A stretch of DNA of 64,000 nucleotides from Aspergillus flavus (lineage: Eukaryota; Ascomycota; Eurotiomycetes; Eurotiales; Aspergillaceae), in contig NC_092404.1 of NCBI RefSeq assembly GCF_009017415.1, positions 124,001 through 188,000 of the forward strand. The letters run 5' to 3'. The notes under the pieces are model-generated. The model saw only the letters and a list, made by a program, of their open reading frames with translations. It searched no databases and was not told the origin of the DNA. This document shows positions 59,906-64,000 of the stretch, in pieces (position 1 is the stretch's first letter; every line of letters begins with the position of its first letter). A program made the translations under genes and the position numbers.

Positions 59906-62502
59906 ATGAGTACCTATCAAGGCTATCCATTCCAATTTTCCGAACCAGTAGAAACAATTGGACCTGCGCCAGACCGCTTCTACAGTACTCTCCCGGTTCG
60001 TGTCTCAAAGTTCTCCGATCAAATTAGACTGGCAGGAGAGAAAGCAAAGGAGACATTGCCAGCAAGGCTTGGAATCGATTCCAAGTTATTGATTCGCAAT
60101 GGTACATTGACTTCCTGTGGCCACGTTGTCTCGTGGATGTTGCCAGAATGTCCACCACATTTGATACCATCCGTGGTGGAATTGGCAGAGCTGATCTGTT
60201 ACTTGGACGGTAGGTGTGCAGCTCGCTGGGGCCATAGTTCCGTGCTTATGTAGAGGCAGATATTACCGACACGCTTGACAAGCACTCTGTAAGTTATCTA
60301 TTCCCCCATCGGTTTCCTTGCTACCAACACCCAAGAGCATGATATGATTCTTGCAGACGTGTTGGCTGCTGTGAGTGCAGGGAAATTTGCAACATCTGAA
60401 TGCAGCTTTGTTCCCGATGCCTTGGCGACACTCAGCAGTTTCTTTGATATATGGGACCTGAGCACAATTCAAACGAAATTGAAAGAGTGTTTCTCCGTGC
60501 AAACTGCTCATGTCGACAAAACTATGTCTTTTGATCAGTATAAAATATTCAAAATCAATCATTCAGGAATGAGGTACCGCCCGTCATCTAAGCATGTATT
60601 TTTGCTGTATGTGCCAGGCTAATGAGTATTCTTGTGATTTAGGTTCATGGCAAGTATCATAAGCCTTACCAAGGGCCAGCGGGTTTCTCCACAGGAGATA
60701 GACTCTGTGTCTTATTTCGTCGACAAAATCCTACTGAGTAGTTCACTGTTAAACGACCTTTACAGCTTTCCCAAGGAATTTGAGGAACATAGCTCAGCAG
60801 GCAATATGGACACGATTGGTAATGCGATGGCATTGCTTATGTCCGGTTACGGCTACAATGAGGATGAGGCTGCGAACATCCTTAAGCGAGAGATCTCAGA
60901 GCTCGAAGAGCGGGCGCTCGAAGAATTTCACGCCTGGCAAAACTCTAACTTGACTAGATCTCCTAGTCTAGTAGGATATGTCTTCACAGTCATGACTGCC
61001 GCTGGAGGATTTAACTATTGGATGTCCCACTCGGAGCGATATTTTCGCACAGATTTCACAACAACCGCCGAAGACCGCGCCAGACTTGTCAGAAATCCAG
61101 ATTCTTGTCTCGGGTGTCTTCAGGGCTATCCAGCACCGCTCGCGTTGAACGGTCACAGTACATCAACAGTGGAGCTAGACGCTGTGTCTGAAAGCCATGT
61201 TTCTGGCTCCGATAGTAGCTTAACGAGCATGACAACGGCGAGTTCTCATGTCTCTGTTGACGGGCTTGGGTTCTCGGGTATGGAAATCGGTATTACCGAC
61301 AAATTCCAGAAAGCTGATGCACAAAACGTTTGTCACCTTGAGTAATGTTGCTTTTGCGCCTACTAATGAGGTGAACAGTTATGCATGGACCCGTATAACT
61401 ACATTAGCTCTCTCCCTGGTAAAGGAACGGTGGCCAAACTGGCTGATACACTGCAGACCTGGTTCAAGGTACCGGCGGGATCAACTGAGATCATCAAAAC
61501 CTGCTCGACAATACTTTTCCATAGCTCTCTAATGTAGGTCATCTCTCCTGCAACTAGTTATCGGAGCTTCCATTTGACAAGCTCACTCAACGCATCAGGC
61601 TGGATGACATTCAAGATGACTCGTCAAAACGACGCGGAATGCCAGCGGCCCATGTCATGTACGGTGTTGGCCAGACGGTCAATTGTGTGTCGTATACTGG
61701 CGCTAAGGCATTTTTCCTCTGTGAGGAGCTGAAGAATGCGAACGCATGCAGGAAAGCCTTGTATGGTCAGTACATGCCCCTGACTGTACGTTGTCGATTG
61801 ACTAGATCCCTAACTAGGTTATATCTATAGACGAACTGGATAACCTCTTTTCGGGCCAAGCGCTCGAACTTCACTGGAAATTCCACAGGACATGCCCTTC
61901 AATGAATGACTACATTATTATGATCGACAACAAGACCGCTGGCTTCTTTCGGCTAGTTCTACGGATGATGGCCGCAGAAGCGTCAGTGTCAATGTCTCTC
62001 GAGAAAAAGAACACATTGCTTCATTTTATTACCCTTCTAGGGAGATACTACCAGATACGTGATGATTATCAAAACCTGGTATCTGACGAGGTACGTTCGC
62101 AATGTAGCGCTCTGTCTTGACCAGACGCTTTCAACATTACATTTAGTACTGCATAGGCCATCGATATAGCATCTGCTAACTATGACATAGTATGCGGCAA
62201 AAAAGGGCTTCTGCGATGATCTATCAGAGGGAAAGTTCTCATTGATCTTAATCCATACGTTGAATAATAGTCCAACTGCAGACAGAATTCGCGGGTTGAT
62301 GTTTGGTGGGGACAGGGCTGGTATGTCCCAGGAAATACGCTCGTACATACTCTCCGAGATGGAGGCTGCCGGGAGTCTAGAGTACACCAAACGTATCATC
62401 ACGGAGCTTTACGAAACACTTTGGAGAATGCTGGATGAACTTGAGGCTACACTTGGGCCAAATACCTTGCTGAGGGCACTGGTTCAATTCTTGAAGATCT
62501 GA
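59906..62502 (+). CDS. Chimeric terpene cyclase-prenyltransferase (di-/sesterterpene synthase type)
   Basis: Eight exons, 59906-60209, 60260-60288, 60338-60573, 60643-61327, 61379-61533, 61599-61765, 61831-62090 and 62191-62502, total 2148 bases and give 715 residues. The N-terminal class I cyclase has its Asp-rich motif made across intron 1 (YLDDITDTLDK), the NSE motif NDLYSFPKE and a C-terminal RYF-like SERYFR. After a Ser-rich linker the C-terminal prenyltransferase has PYNYISSLPGKG, LDDIQDDSSKRRG (first Asp-rich motif) and YYQIRDDYQNL (second). Such enzymes (ophiobolin F synthase is one) make GGPP or GFPP and cyclise it in one protein. All key motifs are present, so the gene looks active. 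No P450 or other tailoring gene is next to it here. The actual product cannot be told from sequence. Confidence 0.92.
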
Positions 62503-62903
62503 TAGGATGTGCAGCTACGTTGGGCAAGTGAATTTGCTTTTCGCATCCGGAAACTATATCTAATCACATAAATTGGGATAATCGATCCTTATAATACTCC
62601 CAGGCTACTACTTTATCAAAGAAAAGAACTACGGGCTCTGCTACAGTGCTACAGTTAATTTCCCAAATGAAAGATACTCGAGTTTAATTGATGTAAGGCC
62701 TGCGCGCCCAGTAGAAGAAAGTAAAAGATTAGACCCTGCCACTCTCGCAGAGGACAGAATGACTAAAAGAAACAGATGAAGGGTTGGACAAGTCACGTTA
62801 TAACTTGACAGTCGGTTTTGTCGCGGGGACAACACTGAGGAACATACCAGCCCATGGACGTCGAATGGAATGAAATGCCCTCGCTATCGACTGCTAGGCC
62901 AGT
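62503..62903. other. Convergent intergenic region
   Basis: These 401 bases lie between the 3' ends of the terpene synthase and the mannanase. No feature seen. Confidence 0.5.
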
Positions 62904-63929
62904 TTAAGCATTGTTCCAGGCAAGCTTGGAGCCACCATCGAGCGTAACAACCCTGGTGTTGTTGTACACGTTCTGTAGGAACTGTCTGGAGTTCTGCTTG
63001 CCGTCCTTGATGAATTCATCGTTCCACACCATCCAGTAAGCCCAGTTGACCTTATCGCGAGCCTGAACGGTGGGATCGGGAACGGGACCGACTTCTGCCA
63101 GAGCCAAAACTCTCTCGTTGTTGGTGACGGCCTGGAGCTTCTTGTATTTGTCTGCGAGAACGCCATGGTCACCAGCATTGGCGTAGTGGTCGACGGTGGC
63201 GATGTCACACTTATCGTTTCCGGGATACCAGTCAGCCTCGGCGGTGTTGCATACCCAGACCACGTTGTGGAGGTTGTGGAAGCGAGTGATGCGGTCGTAG
63301 ATCATATCCCAGAGCTTCTTGAACGGGGCAGGACCCTGGGCACCCCACCAGAACCATCCACCCTCGGGCTCGTGGAGCGGGCGGAAGAGAATCGGAACAT
63401 TGGCCTGATCAAGGCGCTTGATCTGGGCGGCGATGGCATCGATATCACGCAGCAGGAGGCGATAGTTGGTTCCGTTTCGACGGTCGTTGACGGCATCGGC
63501 AACGTTGAAGCAGGTGGCCTTGGTGTAGAATCCATTGTACCACGGCTGTTCGGCGTTGTCGAGCAGACAAGTCGGAGCGTACCAATGCCAGACCAGGGCG
63601 TTGATTCCGTTACGATCTGCGTGCTGGATCACATCCTCGACGGCGTGGGACTTGCTGCCATGAGCAACCGCCGAAGGCGAGTAATACATGAAGTCGCTAC
63701 CCAGAATCGCAGGGGCCACTCCAATGTTCTGCTTGACCCAGTCCCAGCTGCCTGCATCCTGCTGTCCGGAAATGTAATGCGATCCATACTGTGACTGGAT
63801 GTGTTTCAGAAGCGCTTTGGCGCCGGGGGTGGCCGACTTGTCAATGTTGTCGTAGGACAGACCCTGGCCGCCGGCGGCACAGGCAGTAGAGGTGAGGAGA
63901 AGAGAAAGGAGGGAAAATTTGGCAAGCAT
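62904..63929 (-). CDS. Secreted endo-beta-1,4-mannanase, glycoside hydrolase family 26
   Basis: A single exon of 341 residues. A signal peptide ([18 protein letters not shown]) leads into a catalytic domain with [22 protein letters not shown], the acid/base motif [17 protein letters not shown] (glutamate about residue 188) and the nucleophile region [12 protein letters not shown]. These are hallmarks of GH26 mannanases, which cut mannan and galactomannan in plant cell walls. There is no carbohydrate-binding module. It is apparently complete, with the promoter reaching the right window edge. No link to the terpene synthase is evident. Confidence 0.93.
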   Translation of the reverse strand: MLAKFSLLSLLLTSTACAAGGQGLSYDNIDKSATPGAKALLKHIQSQYGSHYISGQQDAGSWDWVKQNIGVAPAILGSDFMYYSPSAVAHGSKSHAVEDVIQHADRNGINALVWHWYAPTCLLDNAEQPWYNGFYTKATCFNVADAVNDRRNGTNYRLLLRDIDAIAAQIKRLDQANVPILFRPLHEPEGGWFWWGAQGPAPFKKLWDMIYDRITRFHNLHNVVWVCNTAEADWYPGNDKCDIATVDHYANAGDHGVLADKYKKLQAVTNNERVLALAEVGPVPDPTVQARDKVNWAYWMVWNDEFIKDGKQNSRQFLQNVYNNTRVVTLDGGSKLAWNNA

Positions 63930-64000
63930 TTTGGAATATACCAGCTATTCTATGAAAAATGAGCGAATGACTTATAGAATGGACTGATTTAGTACCTCAA

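Overview
This window is filamentous ascomycete DNA, most probably an Aspergillus or close relative. Genes carry short introns (about 50-70 bases) with GTRNGT donors and CTAAC/CTGAC-type branch sites. The gene families are typical of that group: RTA1-like, DHA1 MFS, M28 aminopeptidase, secreted pepsin-like protease, chimeric terpene synthase and GH26 mannanase. No prokaryotic, viral or CRISPR features were seen. All exon joins were made by eye. For nearly every multi-exon gene, the summed exon length is an exact multiple of three, which supports the models.

Positions 1 to about 46.4 kb, possibly to 53.3 kb, look like one secondary-metabolite gene cluster. In order it holds: a fatty acid synthase beta subunit running off the left edge (minus); an RTA1-like membrane protein (plus); a bZIP-basic plus ankyrin (bANK) regulator (minus); a gene-free 2.6 kb; a 6885-residue non-ribosomal peptide synthetase (minus, 31693-10802, five exons); a gene-free 3.4 kb; an ankyrin protein without a basic region (minus); a branched-chain aminotransferase-like enzyme (plus); a cytochrome P450 (minus); and a fatty acid synthase alpha subunit (plus). 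An aspartic protease, an MFS transporter and a bZIP regulator follow. NRPS + FAS alpha + FAS beta + BCAT + bANK regulator + P450/MFS is the gene set known from HC-toxin (HTS1, TOXH, TOXC, TOXF, TOXE, TOXA). Apicidin clusters are related, and the A. nidulans aspercryptin cluster also pairs dedicated FAS subunits with an NRPS. The inferred logic is that the dedicated FAS makes a medium-chain acyl unit, the P450 and aminotransferase turn it into a 2-amino fatty acid, and the NRPS builds it into a peptide closed by a terminal condensation-like (CT) domain.

The NRPS is unusual. I read partialC-A1-T1-C2-A2-T2-C3-A3-T3-E3-C4-(A remnant)-T4-C5-A5-T5-C6-A6*-T6-CT-T*. Module 4 keeps only the tail of an A domain. 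A6 has a broken ATP-binding motif. The last T lacks its phosphopantetheine serine. So six intact carriers are served by four intact A domains, and the product length cannot be read directly from module number.

From 54 to 64 kb the genes look unrelated to the cluster: a histidine-phosphatase-fold protein, a secreted leucine aminopeptidase, a small secreted cysteine-rich protein, an apparently intact 715-residue chimeric terpene cyclase-prenyltransferase (8 exons) and a GH26 endo-mannanase.
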